A stretch of 8,164 bases of DNA from Pseudolabrys sp. Its GTDB lineage: Bacteria; Pseudomonadota; Alphaproteobacteria; Rhizobiales; Xanthobacteraceae. A program made the translations under genes and the position numbers. Shown here in pieces: positions 1 through 6,000 of the stretch; within the stretch, counting starts at the first letter, position 1, and the number at the start of each line of letters is the position of its first letter. The DNA lies in assembly GCA_019246455.1 (NCBI GenBank), contig JAFAQJ010000136.1, positions 1-8,164 on the forward strand, given 5' to 3'. The notes beneath the pieces are model-generated. The model was not told where the DNA came from. It worked only from the letters and a program-made list of their open reading frames with translations, and searched no databases.

Positions 1-286
1 CGGTAAGCTCAGTGACCACCACCGCGGTATTGCGGATGTAGCTCGACTTTGCCTCCGCCAGATTATCGAGGACGACGTCGGTAAAACCCTTCTCTTCATT
101 GCCGGCCAACAGGCGGCAAAATACCGGATCGCCGTCGTAGCGCGGCAGACACCACCACACGATCCGGCCGCACGGCTCGAGCAGCGCGGCGGTACGGCCA
201 TTGCCGATCACTGCAAGATCCAGTCCGTAGTCGGTCTTGGCGGTCGGCGTGAGCGTTCCCATTGCACCGGTGATGGGTTTGGTCAT
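1..286 (-). CDS. Glycoside hydrolase family 15 protein, N-terminal part (runs off left edge)
   Basis: Reading the minus strand from ATG at 286 gives 95 codons with no stop up to the window edge. Near the start is the GH15 N-terminal pattern: a YGLDLAVIGNGRTAALLEP stretch (residues about 20-38), then IVWWCLPRYDGDPVF. This matches the 'IGNG..AAL....G.I.W.C.PRFD....F' opening of bacterial glucoamylase/trehalase-like GH15 enzymes (about 600 residues). The catalytic (alpha/alpha)6 domain and its two glutamates lie outside the window. The start is fixed by an ATGA overlap with the otsB stop, implying translational coupling. Known GH15 activities include glucoamylase and trehalase. Next to otsB, a role in trehalose or alpha-glucan turnover is likely, but the substrate cannot be read from this fragment. 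No signal peptide is visible, so it is probably cytoplasmic. Confidence 0.88.
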   Translation of the reverse strand, partial: MTKPITGAMGTLTPTAKTDYGLDLAVIGNGRTAALLEPCGRIVWWCLPRYDGDPVFCRLLAGNEEKGFTDVVLDNLAEAKSSYIRNTAVVVTELT

Positions 287-1068
287 CGGTCGCCCCCGCC
301 AGTCGATGCGAGCCGCGCCAGTGCATCTCGCACGTGTTGTGGCGAATGAAACATGCCGGCCGCGCCGGAAAATTTGCGGCTGACCGAATAGCCGCGACCG
401 CCGATTTGCGGCAGCGCGGCAAACACAGCTTCGTCCGTCACATCGTCGCCGATGAACACCGGCATCCGCCCGCGAAACGGCGCGTGAGCCATCAAGGCGA
501 GCACGCCCTCGCCCTTGTTGACCTCCGCGCGGCGCACTTCGATCACGGCCTTGCCTGGCAGGAAATCGACGGCCTCGTCTGGAAAATCGCGGCACACCGC
601 GGCGGTGAGTTCACGCAGCCCCGCCTCGCGCTCCGGCGCGCCACGGAAATGCAGCGCCACGGAATAACCTTTGTCTTCCACTAGGACGCCGGGCCGTGCC
701 GCCTCGCGCAGCCGCGCGCGCATCGGTGACGGCAGGACCTCGAAACGCCGGGCAACGGTCGCATCCCCCACCCGCAACTCCGCACCGTGGGCGCCCACGG
801 CCGCAAGAGCGAGCGGCGAGAACATTCGATCGAGATCGGAAATCAAGCGGCCGCTAACGAGAGCGACGGCGCCGTTCGTCAGCCGCGCGAGCCGCTCAAG
901 CGACTGGCACAAATTGTCCGGGACATGGACTTGCGAAGGTGTCGGCCCGATGTCGACGATGGTCCCGTCGACGTCGAGCAGCAGCGCGACGGTGCCGGGA
1001 TCGAGAGCCGCGAAGCTTTCCAGAACGATGTCGTCGGAGGCGAGTTGCATCATAATGCGATCCGTCAT
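283..1068 (-). CDS. otsB: Trehalose-6-phosphate phosphatase OtsB
   Basis: This 261-residue HAD-superfamily phosphatase should hydrolyse trehalose 6-phosphate to trehalose and phosphate in the cytoplasm, the second step after OtsA. All family motifs are visible: motif I LLLDVDGTIVDI (nucleophile Asp32, Asp34), motif II VSGR (71-74), GAHGAE (92-97), the cap segment EDKGYSVALHFRG (131-143), GK (172-173) and NKGEG (184-188) with the motif III lysine, and the Mg-binding GDDVTDE (207-213). Length is normal for the family. The ATG at 1068 has a GGAGG about 14 nt upstream, which is rather far. No better in-frame start exists, and the internal ATG ATG at residues 6-7 lacks a ribosome binding site. The gene starts 33 nt after the upstream repeat-protein gene and its TGA overlaps the GH15 ATG, so the three are probably co-transcribed. 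Its usual partner otsA is not in the window. Confidence 0.95.
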   Translation of the reverse strand: MTDRIMMQLASDDIVLESFAALDPGTVALLLDVDGTIVDIGPTPSQVHVPDNLCQSLERLARLTNGAVALVSGRLISDLDRMFSPLALAAVGAHGAELRVGDATVARRFEVLPSPMRARLREAARPGVLVEDKGYSVALHFRGAPEREAGLRELTAAVCRDFPDEAVDFLPGKAVIEVRRAEVNKGEGVLALMAHAPFRGRMPVFIGDDVTDEAVFAALPQIGGRGYSVSRKFSGAAGMFHSPQHVRDALARLASTGGGDR

Positions 1069-1101
1069 GAAGAAATGAAAGTCCTCCGGAACGACGCTCT
1101 G

Positions 1102-2058
1102 TCAGCGCGAAAACACCTCGATATCTCCGTCGACGCCATTGATAACCTTGAACTCGCGCTCGTAGACCTTGCCCTCGTTGCGAGCGATGGCGCGGTATTC
1201 GCCTTCGGCAAGGATGACGCGAGGGAAGGCACCAATCGATTCTTTGATGACGTCGCCGCCAGGCGTGAGCACCGACCACGCGGTATTCGCCAACGCCTCG
1301 CCACCCTTTTCTGCAACGAGCTTGAGGGTGATCGCCGCAGCGCGATGGGTAACGGTGATGTCGGTGAGTTTTCCGGCTTGCACGCGGATGTCCGATCGCA
1401 CAGTTGAATTGGCGTCGCCGTAATTGGAAACGATGTAATACGTGCCCTCAGGAACCATGATAACGTCGCTGGTGAGAACTCGTTCCGCGATCGGACGCCT
1501 GTCGCCGGGCTCGAATTGGCTGCCTTTGTAGACGTCAAAGGAAATCTGGCCCGCCGGAATAGACGCGTCGCCGACCTGCCCTTTCAACCGCAACCCGCCG
1601 GCGGGCAGATCGAACGTCTCGCGCAGGGTCTCGCCCCGCAAGGTGACAGGTTTGACGGTATTGGCTAACCCGAAGCCGACGTAAACGAGGTAGGAGCCTG
1701 ATGGCAGGACGAGCGTCGGCGATGGCGACTTGTCTTCTTTGAGGAGCCGAAACGCGCCGCCCGGATCAGGCTTGGCGGCATAGACGCGCCAGGTCAGGCC
1801 GCCGGTGATGGGACCGACATCCTGCCCGAAGCGGGCGCTGAGCTCGAGCGCAGCCTGCCCGGGCTGAACCATTGGCGGCGGCTGTGGAGCTACTGGCGTC
1901 GCCGGCAGGATCAAGGGCGTCTGGTTGGTCGGCGCCGTCGAAAACAAGGAGGACGATGGTGTCTGCGCCAGCGTAGGTTGGGCAAGCGGCCACGCCAGCG
2001 CCGCACCGATTGCAGCGACACGAATCGCCCGGCAGACCTCGCTGACCGTCCATCTCAT
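1102..2058 (-). CDS. Exported protein with three tandem beta-rich repeats, function unknown
   Basis: This 318-residue protein opens with a signal peptide: basic residues around 10-13, a hydrophobic core AAIGAALAWPLA (about 15-26), and probable cleavage near TLA-Q (30-32). A Pro/Thr-rich linker follows (about 42-66). The rest holds three diverged copies of one beta-rich unit. Each starts with a W/F-x-V strand (TWRVY 89-93, SFDVY 173-177, AWSVL 260-264). Each then has a hydrophobic-Pro/Ala-x-Gly-x-Tyr turn (LPSGSY 118-123, VPEGTY 202-207, LAEGEY 283-288) and a later x-x-G-hydrophobic strand. This resembles small Ig-like/transthyretin-like folds such as carboxypeptidase-regulatory or SpaA-type domains, but I cannot name the family. 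No catalytic motif is visible. It is predicted periplasmic or surface-exposed. The ATG at 2058 lacks a clear Shine-Dalgarno. It is probably the first gene of the otsB operon; whether it has any link to trehalose is unknown. Confidence 0.85.
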   Translation of the reverse strand: MRWTVSEVCRAIRVAAIGAALAWPLAQPTLAQTPSSSLFSTAPTNQTPLILPATPVAPQPPPMVQPGQAALELSARFGQDVGPITGGLTWRVYAAKPDPGGAFRLLKEDKSPSPTLVLPSGSYLVYVGFGLANTVKPVTLRGETLRETFDLPAGGLRLKGQVGDASIPAGQISFDVYKGSQFEPGDRRPIAERVLTSDVIMVPEGTYYIVSNYGDANSTVRSDIRVQAGKLTDITVTHRAAAITLKLVAEKGGEALANTAWSVLTPGGDVIKESIGAFPRVILAEGEYRAIARNEGKVYEREFKVINGVDGDIEVFSR

Positions 2059-2117
2059 GACGCGGTTTTGTCAGCCCAAATCGCGGCGAATTCAAGCCAG
2101 ATCCGACAGCAAGCTCT

Positions 2118-2147
2118 TTGCCGCCACACAGGCGCGGTATGCTACAT
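2118..2147 (+). promoter_or_regulatory. Candidate sigma-70 promoter for the nitroreductase operon
   Basis: In the 110-bp divergent gap, TTGCCG (2118-2123) and CTACAT (2142-2147) lie 18 bp apart. They resemble the alphaproteobacterial housekeeping -35 (TTGaca) and -10 (CTATAT-like) elements. Transcription would start near 2154 and leave a short leader before the ATG at 2169. TATGCT at 2138 is an alternative -10 but gives only 14 bp spacing. The opposite-facing promoter for the repeat-protein gene must lie in the same gap, but I saw no convincing hexamers for it. Confidence 0.35.
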
Positions 2148-2168
2148 GCGGATTTTCAAGAGGAATGA

Positions 2169-2738
2169 ATGATTGACGCTTTAGAACTGCTCAAGACCCG
2201 GCGGTCGGTGAAACCGATCGAGCTTTCCGGACCGGGACCGACTTCCGCACAAATCGAAATGCTTTTGACGATTGCTTCGCGTGTGCCCGATCACGGCAAG
2301 CTCACGCCGTGGCGATTCATTATATTCGGGGGCGAGGATCGCTTGCGGGCAGGAGAAGCAATCTCCAAAATCTTCCGCAGTAACAATCCGCAAGCGACCG
2401 CCGAGCAAATCGAGTTCGAGAGCAACCGGCTTGCCCGCGCCCCGCTCGTCATTGCCGTTGTCTCGCGCGCGGCGCCACACGTTAAGATTCCGGAGTGGGA
2501 GCAGACTTTATCGGCCGGCGCAGCGGCGATGAATCTGGTCACGGCGGCGCATGCGATGGGTTATGCCGCAAGTTGGTTGACCGAATGGTACGCCTACGAT
2601 CGCGCCGTGCTCGATGCACTCGGCCTCGCCTCGCATGAAAAAATCGCCGGCTTCGTCCACATCGGCCGGCCTTCGCAGCCGCCGCAGGATCGCGATCGTC
2701 CGAAGCTCTCGAACATCGCGCGTCGATACGGGGGCTGA
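2169..2738 (+). CDS. Nitroreductase-family FMN protein (YdjA-like)
   Basis: This 189-residue protein is of the short nitroreductase type, close in layout to E. coli YdjA. These are homodimeric FMN oxidoreductases using NAD(P)H. Visible landmarks are the N-terminal ALELLKTRRSVK (residues 4-15) with the FMN-phosphate-binding RRS, then VPDHGKLTPWRF (39-50), which corresponds to the YdjA 'PDH..MQPW.F' segment. Also present are EWEQTLSAGAAAMNL (109-123) with the dimer-interface helix, and GFVHIGRP (161-168), the conserved C-terminal strand. The ATG at 2169 has AAGAGGA a few bases upstream. The physiological substrate of such proteins is usually unknown. It lies 2 nt upstream of a flavin-reductase gene, so the two are probably translated from one message. 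It is not the longer BluB (DMB synthase) type. Confidence 0.9.
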   Translation: MIDALELLKTRRSVKPIELSGPGPTSAQIEMLLTIASRVPDHGKLTPWRFIIFGGEDRLRAGEAISKIFRSNNPQATAEQIEFESNRLARAPLVIAVVSRAAPHVKIPEWEQTLSAGAAAMNLVTAAHAMGYAASWLTEWYAYDRAVLDALGLASHEKIAGFVHIGRPSQPPQDRDRPKLSNIARRYGG

Positions 2739-2740
2739 GG

Positions 2741-3343
2741 ATGTTTTACGACACGCGCGACAACAGTCGCACGCTGCCGCATGATCCATTTAAGGCGATC
2801 GTCGCGCCGCGTCCGATCGGATGGATTACGTCCATCAGCGCCATGGGAACGATCAACCTCGCCCCTTATTCGTATTTCAATGGTGTCTTGAGCCGCCCCA
2901 ATCTCGTGATGTTTTCGAGCGAGGGTTACAAGGATTCGGTGCGCAACATCGAAGAGACCGGCGAATTCGTTTGTAATCTCGCAACTTGGGATCTGCGCGA
3001 CGCCATGAACGCGACGTCGGCGCCATTGCCCTACGGCGTCAATGAGATGGAGCGCGCCGGGCTCACGCCGGCGCCTTCGAAGCTGGTCAAGCCGCCGCGT
3101 GTCTCGGCTTCACCCGCGGCACTCGAATGCAAGCTGCTTCAGGTCATCGCGCTCAAGGACCTCAATGGCAAGCCGCTCGACGGCCATACCGTGATCGGTC
3201 AGGTGATCGGGGTTCATGTCGACGATCGCTTCGTGAAAGATGGACGGCTCGATACCGCCGCGATGAAGCCGATTGCCCGCTGCGGCTATGACGAATATGC
3301 GGTGGTCGAACGCATGTTCCGGATGACTCGGCCGACCTCGTAA
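2741..3343 (+). CDS. Flavin reductase-domain protein (flavoredoxin/DIM6-NTAB type)
   Basis: This 200-residue protein matches the flavin-reductase-like FMN-binding fold. Landmarks are APRPIGWITSIS (residues 22-33), NLAPYSYFNG (39-48), KDSVRNIEETGEFVCNLA (64-81), GQVIGVHVDD (153-162) and IARCGYDEYA (178-187). The PRPIxWIT and N-APYS-FN signatures are typical of the flavoredoxin branch, which binds FMN and transfers electrons or reduces flavin. The precise partner is unknown. The ATG is only 2 nt after the nitroreductase TGA, with a GGGGG run 6 nt before it, so the pair is very probably one operon. One possibility, inferred only from adjacency, is that this protein supplies reduced FMN to, or acts with, the upstream nitroreductase. 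No signal peptide is visible, so it is cytoplasmic. Confidence 0.9.
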   Translation: MFYDTRDNSRTLPHDPFKAIVAPRPIGWITSISAMGTINLAPYSYFNGVLSRPNLVMFSSEGYKDSVRNIEETGEFVCNLATWDLRDAMNATSAPLPYGVNEMERAGLTPAPSKLVKPPRVSASPAALECKLLQVIALKDLNGKPLDGHTVIGQVIGVHVDDRFVKDGRLDTAAMKPIARCGYDEYAVVERMFRMTRPTS

Positions 3344-3345
3344 AG

Positions 3346-3382
3346 CATTCGCCAACAAAACAGGTGCTCTGGCGCATGTTTT
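3346..3382 (+). terminator. Weak candidate intrinsic terminator after the flavin-reductase gene
   Basis: Just past the TAA at 3341-3343, CATTCGCCA (3346-3354) can pair with TGGCGCATG (3370-3378) with one mismatch. The loop is 15 nt and TTTT follows at 3379-3382. The position is right for ending the two-gene operon, but the loop is long and the T-run short, so termination may be partial. Confidence 0.4.
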
Positions 3383-3383
3383 G

Positions 3384-3400
3384 CGTCACCATTCCGTCAC
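3384..3400. promoter_or_regulatory. CGTCAC direct repeat with 11-bp period, candidate operator
   Basis: CGTCAC occurs at 3384-3389 and again at 3395-3400, exactly 11 bp apart, which is one helical turn. This is the geometry used by OmpR-family response regulators. A related CGTCGT lies at 3416-3421. The pair sits inside a 7-bp inverted repeat, TTGCGTC (3381-3387) and GACGCAA (3402-3408). It lies about 65 bp before the patatin-like gene, whose promoter must be in this gap. The regulator is unknown. Confidence 0.3.
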
Positions 3401-3466
3401 AGACGCAAGCCACTCCGTCGTCCGGCGGGTGGGCAAAAGCCGACCAACGCGGCACGGGAGAAGTTG

Positions 3467-4477
3467 GTGTTCGAAGGTTTATTTTCGCGTTCCCACAATG
3501 GCGACCGCGCGGTCGAGGCAGAACCGACGCCGACCAAGCCAAATACAAAGCCAAGCATCGGTCTGGCGCTTGGCGGCGGAGCGGCGCGCGGTTTCGCGCA
3601 TATCGGTATTCTGCGGGTGCTCATCGAGCATGGCATCGTGCCTGACGTCATCGTCGGCACTTCGATCGGCGCGGTGGTTGGCGGGTGTTACGCGGCCGGC
3701 CGTCTCGACACACTCGAGACGTGGTGCCGCAAGCTCACCCTACGTAATATTCTGGCCTACATCGATATCAACTTTTCCGGCTCGGGACTGATCCGTGGCA
3801 ATCAGCTCGGCGCGGATTTGACCGCCAATCTCGCCGAGACCCGCATAGAACAGTTGCCGCTGCGCTTTGCCGCGATCGCGACCGAATTCAATACTGGCCA
3901 CGAAATCTGGCTGACGCGCGGGCGGCTCACCGATGCGCTGCGTGCGTCTTACGCACTGCCGGGAATATTCCCACCGGTAAAAATTGGCGGACGCTGGCTC
4001 GTGGATGGCGCCTTGGTCAATCCAGTGCCGGTTTCGGCGGCGCGGGCGTTGGGCGCGCGGGTGGTGATTGCCGTCAATCTCAATTCGGATCTGTTCGGCC
4101 GCGGCACCATCATCGCCGATCACGGCACGGACGACAGCGATGTCGCGCAAGCGATGACGGAAAATCCGGGCTTGACTGGGTTGTTCACCGGCAAAGCGTC
4201 GTTGCGTTCGTTGCTCGGCAGCCGTGACCGGCCGGGCATCCCGACCGTCATGGTCGAAGCATTTAACGTCATGCAGGACCGCATCACGCGCGCTCGCCTT
4301 GCCGGCGATCCGCCCGACGTTTTGTTGTCGCCCAAGCTCGGCTCGGTCGGCTGGTTCGATTTCCAGCGCGCCGGCGACGCCATCGCCATCGGCACCGAGA
4401 CGGCCCAGCGAGGGATCGATCAGGTTCACGAGGCTGTCGCGATGTTGTCGCAAGCCCCGGCGGCAAGCGGCGCCTGA
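3467..4477 (+). CDS. Patatin-like phospholipase (RssA-type)
   Basis: This patatin-family serine hydrolase has a Ser-Asp dyad. It is 336 residues from GTG at 3467, or 337 from TTG at 3464. GTG is preferred because GGGAG at 3456-3460 lies 6 nt before it but only 3 nt before TTG. In GTG numbering, the oxyanion-hole loop GGGAARG is at 36-42. The nucleophile elbow GTSIG is at 64-68 with Ser66. The conserved LPGIFPPV is at about 164-171, and the catalytic aspartate is in the VDGALVNPVPV segment (Asp180). The family cleaves acyl esters of phospholipids or other lipids, and bacterial RssA-like members are mostly uncharacterised. There is no signal peptide. The N-terminal 28 residues before the domain are polar and Pro/Thr-rich. 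The last ~100 residues (from about 230) form a variable C-terminal extension. It ends 3 bp from the convergent CBS gene. Confidence 0.93.
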   Translation: MFEGLFSRSHNGDRAVEAEPTPTKPNTKPSIGLALGGGAARGFAHIGILRVLIEHGIVPDVIVGTSIGAVVGGCYAAGRLDTLETWCRKLTLRNILAYIDINFSGSGLIRGNQLGADLTANLAETRIEQLPLRFAAIATEFNTGHEIWLTRGRLTDALRASYALPGIFPPVKIGGRWLVDGALVNPVPVSAARALGARVVIAVNLNSDLFGRGTIIADHGTDDSDVAQAMTENPGLTGLFTGKASLRSLLGSRDRPGIPTVMVEAFNVMQDRITRARLAGDPPDVLLSPKLGSVGWFDFQRAGDAIAIGTETAQRGIDQVHEAVAMLSQAPAASGA

Positions 4478-4480
4478 GCG

Positions 4481-4912
4481 TCACGCGCTGCGGATGTAAT
4501 CCCGCATCGCCTCGGTTTCTTGCTCCATCGCTTGGAGCCGGTCCTTGACCACGTCGCCGATCGAGATGACGCCGGCCAATTCGTCTTTCGTGATGACCGG
4601 CATGTGACGGAATTTGCCGCGCGTCATGCGCTCCATGAGCGAAGCGATCTCGTCATTCACGCCACAGGTGACGACTTCACGTGTCATCGACTGACCGACT
4701 GGCTCATCGAGAGCCGATGCGCCGCGCGCTGCAAGCGCACGCACGATATCGCGCTCTGAAATAATGCCGGCGAGCCGGCCACCGGAACCGCGCACAATAA
4801 GTGCGCCGATCTTCTTTTCGGTCAGCCGTTTCACCGCGTTCGTCAGCGTCGCGGTCGGCTCGATGCTTTCGACGTTGCGGCCTTTGGCGGCCAAAATCGA
4901 CGTTACCGTCAT
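4481..4912 (-). CDS. Protein of two CBS domains
   Basis: This small cytoplasmic protein consists almost wholly of a CBS pair (Bateman module). In ATG numbering, CBS1 covers about residues 10-60 with AGIISERDIV (48-57). CBS2 covers about 76-125 with FRHMPVI (101-107) and LAGVISIGDVV (112-122), and a charged C-terminal helix follows. Such modules bind adenine nucleotides (AMP, ATP, SAM) and act as sensors, but the partner is unknown. I chose ATG at 4912 (143 residues) because GGGAGG lies 6 nt upstream; an in-frame TTG at 4918 would overlap that spacing. The gene lies 91 nt downstream of the rhomboid gene on the same strand, but the gap is rich in inverted repeats, so it may have its own control. 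Its TGA is 3 bp from the patatin-like stop on the other strand. Confidence 0.92.
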   Translation of the reverse strand: MTVTSILAAKGRNVESIEPTATLTNAVKRLTEKKIGALIVRGSGGRLAGIISERDIVRALAARGASALDEPVGQSMTREVVTCGVNDEIASLMERMTRGKFRHMPVITKDELAGVISIGDVVKDRLQAMEQETEAMRDYIRSA

Positions 4913-4921
4913 GGGCAACCT

Positions 4922-4936
4922 CCCTCACCCGGAGGG
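4922..4936 (-). promoter_or_regulatory. Small hairpin overlapping the CBS-gene ribosome binding site
   Basis: On the minus strand CCCTC-CGGGT-GAGGG forms a perfect 5-bp stem with a 5-nt loop. The 3' arm GAGGG is part of GAGGGAGG, the Shine-Dalgarno of the CBS gene, whose ATG starts at 4912. The fold could partly mask the ribosome binding site. It is short and may be chance in GC-rich DNA. Confidence 0.3.
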
Positions 4937-4937
4937 C

Positions 4938-4954
4938 AAAACCCGTTCCCGGGT
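4938..4954 (-). terminator. Short hairpin with GNRA loop and T-run between rhomboid and CBS genes
   Basis: The minus strand reads ACCCG-GGAA-CGGGT, a perfect 5-bp stem closed by a GNRA tetraloop, followed by TTT (4940-4938). It lies 50-66 nt downstream of the rhomboid stop. It could be a weak terminator or an attenuator for the CBS gene. The stem is short, so confidence is low. Confidence 0.28.
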
Positions 4955-4972
4955 CGGGACAACCGTCCTCCC

Positions 4973-4988
4973 ACGGAACCGGTTCCGT
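4973..4988. repeat. Perfect 16-bp palindrome ACGGAACCGGTTCCGT
   Basis: The sequence is exactly self-complementary with no loop. It is placed 15 bp past the rhomboid stop and about 60 bp before the CBS start. The symmetric form suits a dimeric DNA-binding protein better than an RNA hairpin. No regulator is known to me for this word. Confidence 0.5.
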
Positions 4989-5003
4989 CAAGTCGCGAAC
5001 GCG

Positions 5004-5795
5004 CTATTGCTGCGGCGCGGCAGTAGTTGGCGGCAGCGATTTCTGCGGAGGCGGATCGAAAAGACCGAACAGCAACAACCCGGCGAGAAAGCCGCCGACA
5101 TGCGCCTGCCACGCCACGGGTTGATCAGATTCGTTGAGCGATACCGCGCCGGCGCCAAATAGAAAGTTGAGGCCGAACCAGACGAACAAGAAAAGAAGGA
5201 CGCGTCTGTCGCTCAGGATTCCCGACAACGGCAGCGCGGTGACCCGGTACGACTCGTCCTCGCCGCCCCGCCAGAAGCTCAGCGGCCCGCCGCGCTGAAA
5301 AGCAAAGCGCATGGCTGCCGCCATCGTGCCGGAGATCGCGGCCGAAGCTCCGACCAGGGCAAATTTCTGGCCGGCAACCATCGCAAATTGCGCCAATGCA
5401 CCTGCCGCTGCCGTCAGCGCAAAGAACAACAGAAATCGGACCGCCCCAAACCGCCGGGCCACCGCGCTTCCAAACGGCAATAACCAGACGACGTTGGCGA
5501 TGAGATGCGGCGCGTTGGCATGCAGAAATGCGTAAGTCACGAATGTCCAGATTTCGGCACCGACACCGCCGGGCCACTGGTTGCCGATGACGCCAGTCTC
5601 GTAACGATCCGGGACGAACGCAAACAACGCCATAAATTCGGCGTGCTGCTTCTCGCTCAACAGATAAGCGTCGATGAAATAGATCGCCGCCATCACGGCA
5701 ATCAATCCGACGATGACGGCGGGGATATTGAAGATGGGTTCGCGGTGCACGACGGGGCGGTTCCGAAAACGCCAATAAGGCGGTCCCCGCCGCAA
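5004..5795 (-). CDS. Rhomboid-family intramembrane serine protease
   Basis: This six-helix membrane protein is about 263 residues from TTG at 5795. Helix 1 is PAVIVGLIAVMAAIYFI (25-41). HANAPHLIANVVWLLPFG (92-109) holds the conserved His97 and Asn101 of helix 2. The catalytic Ser151 is in LVGASAAISG (147-156), and the catalytic His232 is in WQAHVGGFLAG (229-239). All residues of the Ser-His dyad are present, so it should be active, cleaving membrane proteins within the inner membrane. The C-terminus after about 247 is a Pro-rich cytoplasmic tail. The start is unsure. TTG 5795 has no Shine-Dalgarno, while GTG at 5750 (residue 16) would begin just before the family-typical REPIFNIPAV but also lacks a strong site. 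Substrates are unknown. It may be co-transcribed with the CBS gene. Confidence 0.92.
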   Translation of the reverse strand: MRRGPPYWRFRNRPVVHREPIFNIPAVIVGLIAVMAAIYFIDAYLLSEKQHAEFMALFAFVPDRYETGVIGNQWPGGVGAEIWTFVTYAFLHANAPHLIANVVWLLPFGSAVARRFGAVRFLLFFALTAAAGALAQFAMVAGQKFALVGASAAISGTMAAAMRFAFQRGGPLSFWRGGEDESYRVTALPLSGILSDRRVLLFLFVWFGLNFLFGAGAVSLNESDQPVAWQAHVGGFLAGLLLFGLFDPPPQKSLPPTTAAPQQ

Positions 5796-5812
5796 CGCGC
5801 AAGGTACTCATG

Positions 5813-5843
5813 AAAAAAAGAAAGCAGGGGCTTGCGCCCTTTT
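5813..5843 (-). promoter_or_regulatory. Leader hairpin with GCAA tetraloop and seven-T run before the rhomboid gene
   Basis: The minus strand reads AAAA-GGGC-GCAA-GCCC (5843-5828), then C-rich/T-rich sequence and TTTTTTT (5819-5813). It lies immediately upstream of the rhomboid coding region. The stem is only 4 bp but is capped by a stable GNRA loop and is followed 8 nt later by the T-run. No minus-strand gene lies to its right, so it is more likely a leader/attenuator or promoter-proximal element than the terminator of another gene. Confidence 0.3.
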
Positions 5844-5941
5844 AACACTAACACGCGATGCGCAGCCCTTCCGTCGCTGGCAGCGCTCGTCCGGCATGTC
5901 CCCTGCTCAATCGAGAGCACCACGGCGAAAGGTGCCAGGTT

Positions 5942-5960
5942 TTGTCCCGTTCGGGGACAA
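5942..5960. promoter_or_regulatory. 7-bp inverted repeat upstream of the PAS gene
   Basis: TTGTCCC (5942-5948) and GGGACAA (5954-5960) are perfect inverted arms around GTTCG. The element is 40 bp before the PAS start, within the 205-bp rhomboid-PAS divergent gap. It could be an operator shared by both promoters or a leader hairpin. Apart from this and the rhomboid leader hairpin, I see nothing definite in the gap. Confidence 0.35.
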
Positions 5961-6000
5961 GATCGTGCGCCGTCCGTCCCGCCGCGGAACAGGTGGCGAC

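Noticed and set aside
787..1407. Plus-strand frame across otsB and the repeat-protein gene
   Set aside because: It is antisense to otsB with all HAD motifs and crosses a real gene boundary.
3740..4453. Minus-strand frame opposite the patatin-like gene
   Set aside because: It is an Arg/Asp-rich shadow of a gene with complete catalytic motifs.
5125..5811. Minus-strand frame from ATG 5811 with a signal-like start, overlapping the rhomboid gene
   Set aside because: It is in a different frame from the rhomboid and becomes Arg-rich shadow sequence. No frameshift is needed to explain the intact rhomboid frame.
5896..6000. N-terminal extension of the PAS_5 protein from ATG 5896
   Set aside because: The extra residues are basic and low in complexity, and a better ribosome binding site precedes ATG 6001, where the family normally starts.
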